The notes beneath the pieces were generated by a model. It was not told where the DNA came from, ran no database searches, and saw only the letters and a program-made list of their open reading frames with translations. A stretch of DNA of 38,784 nucleotides from Pseudonocardiaceae bacterium YIM PH 21723 (lineage in GTDB: Bacteria; Actinomycetota; Actinomycetes; Mycobacteriales; Pseudonocardiaceae), in assembly GCA_003600225.1 (NCBI GenBank), contig QZFT01000065.1, positions 1 to 38,784 on the forward strand, written 5' to 3'. How positions within the stretch are numbered: the first letter of the stretch is position 1; each line of letters opens with the position of its first letter. Shown piece by piece: positions 7,644 through 15,927 of this stretch. Both the position numbers and the translations under genes were made by a program.

Positions 7644-8874
7644 CGCCAGGAAACGACATCTCCTTGACCTGACCCCGTTTCGGGAGTCCCCGGACTTCCG
7701 CAGGCTCTGGTGGTCCGGTGCGATCAGCGGGCTCGGCTCGGCGTTCGCGCTCGTGGCCCTGCCCTGGCAGATCAAGGAACTCACCGGATCGCCGCTGGCG
7801 GTCGGCGCCATCGGCGTCGCCGAACTGGTGCCGACCATCGTCTTCGCGCTGTACGGCGGCATGCTCGCCGACACCGTGGACCGGCGGCGGATGGCGCTCG
7901 GCTGCGAGCTGATGCTCGGCGTGCTCTCCGCGCTGCTGCTGGGAAATTCGCTGCTGGACCGGCCGATGCTGTGGCCGCTCTATGTGGTGGCCGCCTGTGT
8001 CGCGGCGCTCCAGGGACTGCAACAACCGTCCATGGAGGCGGCGCTACCGCGACTGGTCCCGCCGGATCAGCTGACCGCCGCGATCGCGTTGTCCTCGATG
8101 CGGATGACGGGGGCGATCCTCATCGGACCCGTCGCCGCGGGCTTCGTCGTCGCGGGCGCCGGGGTTCCGGTGTCCTACGGCATCGACGTGGTCAGCTTCG
8201 CGATCTCGGCACTGGTGCTGGCGGGCATCCGGCCGCTCCCGCCGATCGGGGACATCGAGAAGGCGTCGCTGCGCGGTATCGGCGCCGGCTGCCGGTACGC
8301 GCTGCGCAGGCGGGAACTGCTGGGCAGCTACTGCACCGACATGGCCGCGACGCTGCTGGCGTTCCCGATAGCGCTCTACCCGTTCCTGGCCGACGAGCTG
8401 CATGCCCGCTGGGCACTGGGCCTGCTCTACTCGGCGACCGGAATCGGCGGGTTGCTCGCCTCGCTGACCAGCGGCTGGGCCTCCCGGGTGCACCGGCACG
8501 GCCGGATGGTGCTGCTCGGGTCCGGCGTACTCGGCGCGTGCATGATCGGCGTCGGTTTCGCCGACCAGCTCTGGCTGGTGCTGGTGCTGCTGGTGATCGG
8601 CGGCATGGGCCATTTCGTCGGTGACCTGTTCCGCAGCACGCTGTGGAATCAGACGGTGCCGGATCACCTGCGTGGCAGGCTCGCCGGCATCGAACTGCTG
8701 ATCGGCGCGTCCGGCCCGCAGCTCGGCGACATCCGGGCGGGCTGGGCCGGAGCCAGATTCGGCGTGCGGCCGTCCATCTGGTCCGGCGGCGTGATCTGCG
8801 TGGTCATCGTGGCCGCGATAGCCACGACGTCGCCGGCGTTGTGGCGGTACGACGCCAGAACACCCGCTAGTTGA
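7615..8874 (+). CDS. MFS transporter (EntS-like exporter family)
   Basis: A 419-residue inner-membrane permease with about 12 hydrophobic segments. After a soluble N-terminus, the first helices give FRRLWWSGAISGLGSAFALVALP and the cytoplasmic loop 2-3 motif GGMLADTVDRRRM, typical of drug and siderophore efflux members. A second loop motif (SGWASRVHRHGR) follows helix 7-8. A proton-coupled efflux role is inferred; the substrate cannot be read from the sequence. The gene stands alone, with a strong terminator after it and a small ORF before it. Confidence 0.87.
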   Translation: MTNPPGVADDARKRHLLDLTPFRESPDFRRLWWSGAISGLGSAFALVALPWQIKELTGSPLAVGAIGVAELVPTIVFALYGGMLADTVDRRRMALGCELMLGVLSALLLGNSLLDRPMLWPLYVVAACVAALQGLQQPSMEAALPRLVPPDQLTAAIALSSMRMTGAILIGPVAAGFVVAGAGVPVSYGIDVVSFAISALVLAGIRPLPPIGDIEKASLRGIGAGCRYALRRRELLGSYCTDMAATLLAFPIALYPFLADELHARWALGLLYSATGIGGLLASLTSGWASRVHRHGRMVLLGSGVLGACMIGVGFADQLWLVLVLLVIGGMGHFVGDLFRSTLWNQTVPDHLRGRLAGIELLIGASGPQLGDIRAGWAGARFGVRPSIWSGGVICVVIVAAIATTSPALWRYDARTPAS

Positions 8875-8879
8875 GTGGG

Positions 8880-8907
8880 AGGTCCCCGGCCGCGCGGCCG
8901 GGGACCT
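8880..8907. terminator. Terminator hairpin after the MFS gene
   Basis: A perfect 28-base palindrome (arms AGGTCCCCGGCCGC at 8880-8893 and its complement at 8894-8907) begins six bases after the MFS stop. It is GC-rich without a U-tract. Confidence 0.75.
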
Positions 8908-8971
8908 TCACTTGAACAGGCTGAGGACTCCGGCGGTCGCGCTTCGGCCCGGCCCACCCGATGATCAGCGC

Positions 8972-9016
8972 TTGACGCTTTTGCTCAGCCAAGCTAATTT
9001 TTGCTCATGCGAGCAA
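8972..9016 (+). promoter_or_regulatory. TetR promoter with operator over the start codon
   Basis: TTGACG (8972-8977), a 17-bp spacer and TAATTT (8995-9000) form a near-consensus promoter. The ATG is at 9007, so the transcript is predicted to be leaderless. The dyad TTGCTC-ATGC-GAGCAA (9001-9016) includes the start codon, and its left half recurs as TTTTGCTCA at 8979-8987, 20 bp upstream of the matching TTTTGCTCA at 8999-9007. Autorepression by the encoded TetR protein is the natural reading. Confidence 0.7.
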
Positions 9017-9618
9017 GAACGTTCACCGAGTCGGGCAGACGGGCCCAGATCGTCACGGCGGCCATCGAGGTGATCGCCGAGATCGGCTACGCCAAGGCGT
9101 CGTTCGCCCGGATCGCGAAGCACGCGGGCCTGTCGAGCACCGGCATGATCAGCTACCACTTCGCGGGCAAGGAAGACCTGTTCACCGCGTGCGTCACCGA
9201 GATCGAGCAGGTCACCGGGGCCTTCATGCAGCCACGCATCGACGCGGCCGAGGGCCATGTCGCGCAGCTGCGCGCCTACGTGGAGTCGAACGTCGCGCTG
9301 GTCGGCGAGCACTCGGTGGAAGTCCGGGCACTGACCGACCTGGTGAAGAACGCCGGTTCGCCGAGCGGCGCCGTCAGTGCCCGGCTCGCCCTGTTCGAGG
9401 ACCACTTCCGGGCCGGCCAGGCGGCGGGCGTCTTCGGCCCGTTCGATGTGCGGACCGTCGCCATCGCGCTCATCTGCGGCCTCGACGCCGTCGTCGGCAC
9501 CGTGTCCGCCGCCGTTCCGGAACCCGCCGAACTGGCTCGCGTCGGCCGGGAGCTCGCCGATCTGTATGTGCGGGCGACCGCACCTTTTTCTGAGGGGAAA
9601 CCGGATGAAACTCGATGA
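9007..9618 (+). CDS. TetR-family transcriptional regulator
   Basis: A 203-residue repressor. The N-terminal HTH spans about residues 10-55 (RAQIVTAAIEVIAEIGYAKASFARIAKHAGLSSTGMISYHFAGKEDL in pieces), followed by an all-helical ligand and dimer domain. The ATG at 9007 is used because the promoter and operator point to it. It overlaps the downstream membrane protein gene by 14 bases, so the two form a unit and the repressor likely controls both. Confidence 0.9.
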   Translation: MRARTFTESGRRAQIVTAAIEVIAEIGYAKASFARIAKHAGLSSTGMISYHFAGKEDLFTACVTEIEQVTGAFMQPRIDAAEGHVAQLRAYVESNVALVGEHSVEVRALTDLVKNAGSPSGAVSARLALFEDHFRAGQAAGVFGPFDVRTVAIALICGLDAVVGTVSAAVPEPAELARVGRELADLYVRATAPFSEGKPDETR

Positions 9619-10267
9619 GAAAACCGGGCCGGACATGGGCCTGCGCCGGGTGGTCCGCGCCAATGTGCTGAAGATCGTCTTCGAAGTGATCGTGCCGATG
9701 GCCGTGTTCTACGGACTGCGGGCCGCCGGGGTCGGTCAGTGGTGGGCGCTGATGGCCGGCGTCCTGGTGGCCGCGCCGTACGTGCTGTGGACCATCGCGC
9801 GCAATCGCAAGGTCGACCTCATCGCCGGGGTCACCATCAGCGTCCTGGTGCTCTCCGTCGTGCTCGCCCTGCTGTCGGACGACCCTCGCACGCTGGCGAT
9901 CCGGGAAGGCTGGACCGCGGCACTCGGCGGCCTGTTCGGTGCCTGGATGCTGGTCACCGTCTTCGTCGGCACACCGGCGCAGCTCACCCTCGGCCGGACG
10001 ATCGCCGAGATCAAGCGTGGCGCCGAGGGCGCGAACGCCTGGGTGGCCCGCTGGGACCACGACGCCCGGTTCCGGCGCGGGATGCGCATCGACACGGCCG
10101 TCTGGGGTGCCGTGTTGCTGGCCAACGCGGTGGTGCACATCGTGCTCGTCTACACCCTGCCGATCGACCTCATCGCGCTGGTCACCACGGTGGTCTGGTT
10201 CACCGCGCTGGCCGCCCTGATCACTTGGCACGTCTGGTACATCCGGAAAGAGAACCTCGACGCCTGA
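9605..10267 (+). CDS. VC0807-like multi-pass membrane protein
   Basis: The 220-residue product has about six hydrophobic segments arranged in pairs: residues 20-60, 65-90, 98-120 and 155-210. This layout and the segment VFEVIVPMAVFYGLRAAGVGQWWALMAGV recall the VC0807 family of unknown function. The ATG at 9605 follows GAGGGG and lies within the end of the tetR gene. Regulation by the preceding TetR repressor is likely. No transport motif is seen, so a role in transport or envelope stress is only a guess. Confidence 0.7.
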   Translation: MKLDEKTGPDMGLRRVVRANVLKIVFEVIVPMAVFYGLRAAGVGQWWALMAGVLVAAPYVLWTIARNRKVDLIAGVTISVLVLSVVLALLSDDPRTLAIREGWTAALGGLFGAWMLVTVFVGTPAQLTLGRTIAEIKRGAEGANAWVARWDHDARFRRGMRIDTAVWGAVLLANAVVHIVLVYTLPIDLIALVTTVVWFTALAALITWHVWYIRKENLDA

Positions 10268-10301
10268 TGTACCGGGTCCCGTTCCGTGCTAGGTGTGGAC
10301 C

Positions 10302-12098
10302 ATGGATGTGAAGCGTGTGCACGGTTTGGGGGCGGTGGCACTCGTGCTGGCCGCGGTGCTGTCCACGCCGGCGGCGGCGAACTCGGTGCCCGATCTGCTG
10401 GTCGACACCGACCGCGACGGTCACCTGTCCGCCGCCGACGAGCGGGGCAAGGACGTCTGGACGGCGTCCCGCGGGGCGATCATGCTGCCCAACATCGACG
10501 ATGACCAGCGCCGTTGCCAGGTCAGCGACGCGGACCTGGAAGCGGTGGATCTCGCCGTGGACCGCAGGCTCGCGGCCTGCAACGACGCGGCGGACGACGT
10601 GGTGAACGGCCCGGCGGACGAGGCGGACCTGGCGCCGATGCGCATCCGGGCACTGTCCGGTGCGAGCACGGCGCAACTGACCGTCGAACCCGCCGGCGCC
10701 GCCCGGATCTTCGTCCGCCGGACCGGCGGCCTGGTCGCGCTCGACGGCCCACTCGACCTCCGCCGCGGCGCCGAGCTCGCCATCGAGGGGCGGGATGTCG
10801 TGCGGGATCCGGCGGTGTGGGACGGCACGGTCACGGTGACCCTGGAGGTTCCGGGCCAAGGCACGGACCGTGTCCGGCTGCGGGTGGCACCGCTGATGCT
10901 GCAACACGATCTCCAGCCGGCCACCACCGTGTTCGCCGGCGAACCGGGGACCGGACCGGGATGGCCCGCGACGGCGCAACCCTGGCCGATCGCCGACGGG
11001 GTGCCCGGTGAATGGCCCGCGTTCTCCGCTTCGCTGCGCGCCGCCGCCGGTCCGCAGGTGGACACCCGTTTCGTGGAGGGCAGCCCGGGGTGGTGGAAGG
11101 ACATGTGGTGGCAGGACACCTTCGAACCCGCCACCGTGAGCATGCCCGGCCAGTCGATGCGGGTGATGATCCGCTCCGCGAACCGGTGGCAGCTCGCCGA
11201 TGCCGACGGCACCCTGCGCCCCAGCCTGCGTCCGGCGGGCCGCCAGCTGTTCCGGCACCTCCGCGGGCGGGATGTCGGGGTCGTGCAGGAGTTCGCCGAG
11301 TCCTCGCTGCCGCAGGAGGACGACAGCCTCAACTCGACCGGCAACTTCGAATCGCTGCCGCCCTACCGGGGATTCCCGAACGGCAGGCTGCTGTACGGCT
11401 CCACCCCGGATCGGATGCCCAGCCCGGCCTTCGTGCGCATGCTGACCGCGCAGGGACAGCAGCCTCCGCTGGTCATCGACACCTCGTGGCTGCTCGTCGG
11501 TCACACCGACGAGACCGTGCACGTGGTGCCCAAGCCGGGCGGTCAGGGCTGGACGCTGATGGTGGCCGATCCCCGGCTGGCCGAGGGGCTACTGCGTCAG
11601 GTCGCCGAGCAGGGGCTGGGCGACACCCGGCTGTTCGCGGACACCCGGTCCCCGCACCGTCCCACGGTCGCCGAACTGCTGGCCGATGAGAACTTCCTGC
11701 GCGGCAACGAGGATTCCGCCCAGCACATCGACCGCCAGCTGTCGGTGCTGCTGGCCGCGACCGGTCTCCGTGAGCAGGATCTGGTGCGCCTGCCCGTGTT
11801 GTTCGCCGTCGACGGGGCCCTGCCGAACGGAGATCCGCTGTACTCGGCCTTCAGCCCGGGAATCTCCAACGGGCTTTCGGTCACTCCGGATCGTTTCGCG
11901 GCGCCCGATCCACACGGTCCGGTGGTGCGGGGGTGGGACGTGTTCCGCGAGGTGGCGGAACGGGCGCTTCGCCGCAACGGGGTCACCGTGTCCTGGGTGG
12001 AGGACTTCTTCTGGGCCCACCTGGGCAAGGGCGAGGTGCACTGCGCGACCAACGCGTGGCGGGACACCGGCGACGTGCCCTGGTGGGAACGGCGATGA
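10302..12098 (+). CDS. Secreted protein-arginine deiminase (vertebrate PAD type)
   Basis: A 598-residue protein with a Sec signal (hydrophobic residues 8-22, cleavage near AAA-NS at 27). It matches the calcium-dependent PAD fold that converts peptidyl-arginine to citrulline. Residues 35-70 (DTDRDG, VWTASRGAIMLPNIDDD) correspond to a Ca-binding middle-domain segment. In the catalytic domain WWQD gives Asp272, GHTDE gives His401 and Asp403, and EVHC gives the nucleophile Cys581, so the Asp-His-Asp-Cys set appears complete. The GTG at 10293 is rejected because AGGTG (10291-10295) fits the ATG at 10302. It is unlike the Porphyromonas PPAD family. Extracellular targets are unknown. Confidence 0.85.
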   Translation: MDVKRVHGLGAVALVLAAVLSTPAAANSVPDLLVDTDRDGHLSAADERGKDVWTASRGAIMLPNIDDDQRRCQVSDADLEAVDLAVDRRLAACNDAADDVVNGPADEADLAPMRIRALSGASTAQLTVEPAGAARIFVRRTGGLVALDGPLDLRRGAELAIEGRDVVRDPAVWDGTVTVTLEVPGQGTDRVRLRVAPLMLQHDLQPATTVFAGEPGTGPGWPATAQPWPIADGVPGEWPAFSASLRAAAGPQVDTRFVEGSPGWWKDMWWQDTFEPATVSMPGQSMRVMIRSANRWQLADADGTLRPSLRPAGRQLFRHLRGRDVGVVQEFAESSLPQEDDSLNSTGNFESLPPYRGFPNGRLLYGSTPDRMPSPAFVRMLTAQGQQPPLVIDTSWLLVGHTDETVHVVPKPGGQGWTLMVADPRLAEGLLRQVAEQGLGDTRLFADTRSPHRPTVAELLADENFLRGNEDSAQHIDRQLSVLLAATGLREQDLVRLPVLFAVDGALPNGDPLYSAFSPGISNGLSVTPDRFAAPDPHGPVVRGWDVFREVAERALRRNGVTVSWVEDFFWAHLGKGEVHCATNAWRDTGDVPWWERR

Positions 12099-12159
12099 GT
12101 TTCGCGGCGGTCAACAGTCTGCCTCTTCGCAGGCGTTCACCGCACCCGAGGAGAAGATC

Positions 12160-12735
12160 ATGTCTGTCAGCTACACCTTCGACGTCTTTTCCAGCCTCGA
12201 CGGCTTCGCCGCCGCGGGCGGCGACTGGACCGGTTACTGGGGCAAGCAGGGGCCGGAGCTCCTCGACCATCGCCTGGCCCAGTACGACCAGGAGCAGCGG
12301 ATGGTCCTCGGGGCCAACACATACCGGGTGTTCGCCCGGATGCTGGCCGCGAGCACCGAGGACTCCGATGTGCGCGACCCGTGGGTGACCCGGATGCGGA
12401 ACCTGCCGGCGACGGTGGTGTCGAGCACGCTGACCGGTCCCCTCGACTGGCCGGACGCGACCGTGGTGAGCGGCGACGCCGTCGACGCGGTCGCCCGGCT
12501 GAAGGCGGAGTCCCCGGTGCCGTTGCGCTCCCACGGCAGCCTGTCGATGAACCGGGCGTTGCTGGCCGCGGGCCTGGTCGACCGGGTCCAGGTGACGCTG
12601 TTCCCGGTGATCACCGGTCAGACCGGACTGGAGCCGATCTTCCAGGGCGCGGCCGACTTCGACCTGGAACTGATCGAGCAGCGGACGCTGGACGGCCACA
12701 TCCAGGAACTCGTCTACCGGCCGGCCCTGCACTGA
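12160..12735 (+). CDS. Dihydrofolate reductase-family protein (RibD C-terminal domain)
   Basis: A 191-residue protein of the RibD_C/DHFR-like NADPH reductase fold, with FDVFSSLDGFAAAGGDW at the start, GANTYRVFARM near residue 50 and the NADPH-side GSLSMNRALLAAGLVDRVQVTLFPVITG near residues 125-155. These small actinobacterial stand-alone proteins are usually of unassigned substrate and are not true folate reductases. ATG at 12160 follows GAGGAGA. Its 3' end overlaps the convergent transglutaminase-like gene by 22 bases. Confidence 0.85.
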   Translation: MSVSYTFDVFSSLDGFAAAGGDWTGYWGKQGPELLDHRLAQYDQEQRMVLGANTYRVFARMLAASTEDSDVRDPWVTRMRNLPATVVSSTLTGPLDWPDATVVSGDAVDAVARLKAESPVPLRSHGSLSMNRALLAAGLVDRVQVTLFPVITGQTGLEPIFQGAADFDLELIEQRTLDGHIQELVYRPALH

Positions 12736-13529
12736 GTCAGGCTGTCCGGCACGCGCAGATCCGGGTGGCGGTAGAGCGCGCTCACCGCTGCCGGATCGTC
12801 GGCGGCGCACACCTCGGCGAGCTCGTCGAGCAGCGCGTCGTAGTCCGCGCCGGTCTTCCCGTCATAGGCGTCGGTCATCCGGCCCCACTCGTCCCAGGGC
12901 AGGGTTTCGACCTTGTTCAACGCGGCGAGGTCCCGCACGGCGTTGCCGCGGATCTCGGACGGACCCCAGTTCCCGGTTCCGTCGACGCCGAACCGGGAGG
13001 CGTCGATCTCACCGCGCCGGTAGGCGGCCCACGCCTCGCCGCCGGTGAGGAATTCACCGGGACGCAGATCGTGCGGGTGCGGCAGCACGGACTTCCCGAG
13101 GATCTCCGAATCGATCCGGATCCACCGCTCGTCCCAGTACTCGGTGATCCAGTGATCGAGCCCCAGTCCGGGTTGGAAGTAGGTGGCGAAGCCGCAGCGG
13201 ACGCGGGCGGGGATCCCGCGGTGGCGCAACAACGCGCAGCTCAGCACGGCGAAGTGCCGGCAGGTGCCCACGACCCGGCTGCCGGGTTCGCGGCCGGCCG
13301 TCAACGGCGCCGGGTCCAGGGCGAGCAGCCGCTGGACCAGCAGGCCGGCAGGCCGGAGCTGGTTCTCGTCGAACCGGTCGGCGGGCAGGTTCAACCGCTG
13401 CGCGTCGGTGGGCATGATGACCAGCTCACCGACCGGCCGGCAGATGTCCACTGGATCACCGGGAATCGGCTCCAGCCCGGCGAGGTCGGTGAACACCCCG
13501 GCGGACGCGTAATCGATGATCTCCCCCAC
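12714..13529 (-). CDS. Transglutaminase-like (cysteine protease fold) domain protein
   Basis: A 271-residue cytosolic protein. The transglutaminase-core catalytic triad is visible: Cys in GTCRHFAVLSCALLRHRGIPAR near residue 90, His in LDHWITEYWD near residue 125 and Asp in RWIRIDSE. The C-terminal third is helical with no known motif. Members of this family act as amidases, peptidases or cross-linking enzymes; the substrate is unknown. It is divergent from the CBM14 gene and overlaps the convergent reductase gene by 22 bases. Confidence 0.85.
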   Translation of the reverse strand: MGEIIDYASAGVFTDLAGLEPIPGDPVDICRPVGELVIMPTDAQRLNLPADRFDENQLRPAGLLVQRLLALDPAPLTAGREPGSRVVGTCRHFAVLSCALLRHRGIPARVRCGFATYFQPGLGLDHWITEYWDERWIRIDSEILGKSVLPHPHDLRPGEFLTGGEAWAAYRRGEIDASRFGVDGTGNWGPSEIRGNAVRDLAALNKVETLPWDEWGRMTDAYDGKTGADYDALLDELAEVCAADDPAAVSALYRHPDLRVPDSLTQCRAGR

Positions 13530-13539
13530 GAACAGAGCC

Positions 13540-13567
13540 TAGACGGGATCCGGCAGGCCGATAAGCT
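13540..13567 (+). promoter_or_regulatory. Candidate promoter of a leaderless CBM14 transcript
   Basis: TAGACG (13540-13545), a 16-bp spacer and TAAGCT (13562-13567) precede the GTG at 13575 by seven bases. No ribosome-binding site is present, so leaderless translation is predicted. Confidence 0.5.
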
Positions 13568-13574
13568 ACCTGGC

Positions 13575-14117
13575 GTGAACAGACTGTCACTTGCTGTGAT
13601 TTCTGTTGCTGTCGCAGCGTTTCTGGCCCCGGTTGCGGCGGCCGACCCCGTCAGCCGCGACTGCCCCGGCCCGAACCAGTACTACGCCGATCCGGACGAC
13701 GCCACCCTGTTCTGGGAGTGCTCCAACGGCATCGCCTACCGGTTCGACTGCCCCGCAGGCCTGTTCTGGGACACCACACTGCTGACCTGCAACTACCCGG
13801 AGCAGGTTCCGGTGAACGTCAGCACCACCACGGCCGGCACGGCGCGGCTGAGCCTCGACCCGCTCGGCTTGACCGACCTCAATGCCCGATTCGACGCGGG
13901 ACCGAGCGTGGGACGCTGGGCGACGATCACCTTCACCGCGGCCGACGGCACCGTGCTGTGCACCGCGCAGGCGGACAACAGCGGCTACGCCTCCTGCGAC
14001 GCCGAGCCCGGCGCGCTGGAGACCGTCGCCGACCTGCTCGCCGGCTACACGGCGACCTACGCGGGAAAGGGCAGCGTCACACCGTCCTCCGGGCACGGGT
14101 CGGTCCGTCCCCGCTAG
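13575..14117 (+). CDS. Secreted peritrophin-A (CBM14) chitin-binding domain protein
   Basis: A 180-residue exported protein with a Sec signal (residues 1-23, AAA-DP). Residues 27-75 form a peritrophin-A-like module: DCPGPNQYYADPDD, FWECSNGIAYRFDCPAG, FWDTTLLTCNYP. Four cysteines of the usual six are present; the second-cysteine position reads as DDATLF, so one disulfide is probably missing. Residues 80-165 look like a beta-sandwich of Ig/bacterial surface type with a Cys pair (VLCTAQ and SCDAEP). CBM14 is mostly an animal and viral module, and chitin binding is inferred from the family. The start is the GTG at 13575, leaderless. Confidence 0.78.
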   Translation: MNRLSLAVISVAVAAFLAPVAAADPVSRDCPGPNQYYADPDDATLFWECSNGIAYRFDCPAGLFWDTTLLTCNYPEQVPVNVSTTTAGTARLSLDPLGLTDLNARFDAGPSVGRWATITFTAADGTVLCTAQADNSGYASCDAEPGALETVADLLAGYTATYAGKGSVTPSSGHGSVRPR

Positions 14118-14141
14118 ATATCGAAGGGCAGCTGAGCTCAG

Positions 14142-14540
14142 ATGACGTTCCGGCTCAATCCATGCATCAGGTTCAACGGCAACGCGCGGCAGGCGATGGA
14201 GTTCTATCACCAGGTGTTCGGCGGCAACCTGGAGATCAGCACGATCGGGGATTTCGGCTCGCCGGACTCACCCGATGCCGACAAGGTCATGCATTCCCGG
14301 CTCGACACCCCGGGCGGTGACACGCTGCTGGCCTCCGACGTGGTCGGAATGGCCGAGGCGGTTCCCCATCAGCCGGGCAACAACATCGCGATCTACCTGG
14401 ACGGGGAGCTCCGCGGCCAGTTCGAGCAGTTGTCCGCCGGCGGCACTGTCACCCTGCCGCTGAAGGTGCAGGAGTGGGGCACCGAGGCCGGCGCGCTCGT
14501 GGACCGGTTCGGGATCAGCTGGATGATCAGCATCGGCTGA
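14142..14540 (+). CDS. VOC family protein (PhnB/glyoxalase-like)
   Basis: A 132-residue single-domain protein. It begins LNPCIRFNGNARQAMEFYHQVFGGNLEI and ends VDRFGISWMISI, the signature of PhnB-type members of the vicinal-oxygen-chelate superfamily. The usual metal ligands are not all evident, so a binding or unknown role is as likely as catalysis. It follows the CBM14 gene by 24 bases and may be cotranscribed. Confidence 0.85.
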   Translation: MTFRLNPCIRFNGNARQAMEFYHQVFGGNLEISTIGDFGSPDSPDADKVMHSRLDTPGGDTLLASDVVGMAEAVPHQPGNNIAIYLDGELRGQFEQLSAGGTVTLPLKVQEWGTEAGALVDRFGISWMISIG

Positions 14541-14674
14541 ACCTGCCGCACCGGCGACTCCAAAACGACGATTCAGGGCCCTCGGTTCAATTTAACTGGG
14601 ATTTCACATTCCCTGGTGAGCGGCCTACCGGATACCTAGCCTGGTCAGGGTAACCGGAGGAAAGGCTGCTCATC

Positions 14675-15424
14675 TTGCATCGATCACTCTCGAAGCTCGC
14701 GGTCATCTGCGCCCTGGTCGCGCCACTGCTGACCGCGGTTCCCGCCGCTGCCGCCACGAACTCGGACGACCCGCCGGCGGAGGAAGGCATCGCCGTCATC
14801 GATGCCTGCCGCTACCAGGCGGTATTCACATACATCCACGGCTACACGTACACGGTCGAGGGGACGTTCACCAAGGCGTCCGGCAGCAGTGCGCGCCGCG
14901 AGTTACACCTCACGGAATTGGACCCGCAGGGCCCCCAGCGGCGCCGCCTGTACCAGGTGGACGCGTGCCAGGTGGCCAAGCCGGGTGAGAACCTGACCAA
15001 GATCCAACTGCTCGGCAAGCGCTGGCTGGAACCTCCGCACGGACCGTCGGCCACGAGGAACGACGGCGCTCTCCGCGACGTGGCCACCTTGCCGCACGTT
15101 CCTACGGCCCGCCCCACGAATCTGGCGGTCACCCTGACCGGCCCGAACGAGGCCACGTTCACCTGGCAGCCGCCTGCCGGCGAGGTGACGAACTACCAGG
15201 TGAAGATCACCTCCCCGACCGACGAGGGTGAGGTCGAATACTGGCGGTACAAGACCTACAACCGCGAGGTGTCCGCCGGGACTCTGCAGTACGTCGACAA
15301 ACTGGACCCCAGGGCTCCGGAGGGCACCCGCACCTACACCTACACGGCCCGCACCGTGGTGAACGGTTTCGTCAACGACGTCGAGACCGATCCCGTCAGC
15401 GTCTCGATCGTGCATCCGCGCTAG
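14675..15424 (+). CDS. Secreted protein with C-terminal fibronectin-III-like domain
   Basis: A 249-residue exported protein with a Sec signal (LAVICALVAPLLTAVPAAAA, cleavage near residue 27). The start is TTG at 14675 with GGAGGAAAGG upstream. Residues 45-125 contain two Cys (DACRY, DACQV) and are beta-rich without recognised family. Residues 145-248 look like a fibronectin type III domain (RPTNLAVTLTGPNEATFTWQPP, then YTYTARTVVNG). The function is unknown; adhesion or substrate binding is plausible. Its stop codon shares the bases CTAG with the convergent kinase gene. Confidence 0.7.
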   Translation: MHRSLSKLAVICALVAPLLTAVPAAAATNSDDPPAEEGIAVIDACRYQAVFTYIHGYTYTVEGTFTKASGSSARRELHLTELDPQGPQRRRLYQVDACQVAKPGENLTKIQLLGKRWLEPPHGPSATRNDGALRDVATLPHVPTARPTNLAVTLTGPNEATFTWQPPAGEVTNYQVKITSPTDEGEVEYWRYKTYNREVSAGTLQYVDKLDPRAPEGTRTYTYTARTVVNGFVNDVETDPVSVSIVHPR

Positions 15425-15927
15425 CGGCAGGTGTCGAGGGCCCAGCCGCCGGAACAGAGCGGCTGGGCCGGCGGCTGGTCATAGAGGTCCAGTTCGGCCA
15501 CCCCCGGTGACTGGAAGATCCGCACCCACTCGTCGAGGTCGGACCGAGTGATCGGCGGCCTTTCCCGATCGCGGGCCTGAATGCGCCGCCAGAGCTCGTC
15601 GACCGGCACCGCGAGGTACAGCAGTTCCACCGAGGCCCCCAGTTCCCTGGCCGCCATCCGCAACGCATCCCGCTCGCTGCGCGCCCAGGTCCCCCACTCC
15701 ACGATCACCGTGGTGCCGATCCGCAGCAGCTCCCTGGCCATCGACCACTGAAGGGCCTCGACCCGGACTCGCATGGCCCCGTCCCACAGGTTCACGCCGA
15801 GATCGTCCAGCCACTCGTCGGGACAGAGCCGGATCCCGCCCCGCTCCCCCGCCAACCGGCGCGCCCAGGTCGTCTTCCCACTTCCGGGAAGCCCGCACAC
15901 GATCACCAAACAGCCGGCACCGATCAT
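15421..15927 (-). CDS. P-loop kinase/AAA ATPase (zeta-like)
   Basis: A 168-residue P-loop protein with Walker A GLPGSGKTT near residue 12 and CPDEWLDDLG near residue 35. These small proteins usually phosphorylate small molecules such as antibiotics, nucleosides or sugars. ATG at 15927 sits in an ATGA overlap with the GNAT-VOC stop, so it is the last gene of a three-gene coupled operon. The C-terminal residues have a Cys pair (PLCSGG and DTCR). It is not preceded by an epsilon antitoxin. The substrate is unknown. Confidence 0.8.
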   Translation of the reverse strand: MIGAGCLVIVCGLPGSGKTTWARRLAGERGGIRLCPDEWLDDLGVNLWDGAMRVRVEALQWSMARELLRIGTTVIVEWGTWARSERDALRMAARELGASVELLYLAVPVDELWRRIQARDRERPPITRSDLDEWVRIFQSPGVAELDLYDQPPAQPLCSGGWALDTCR

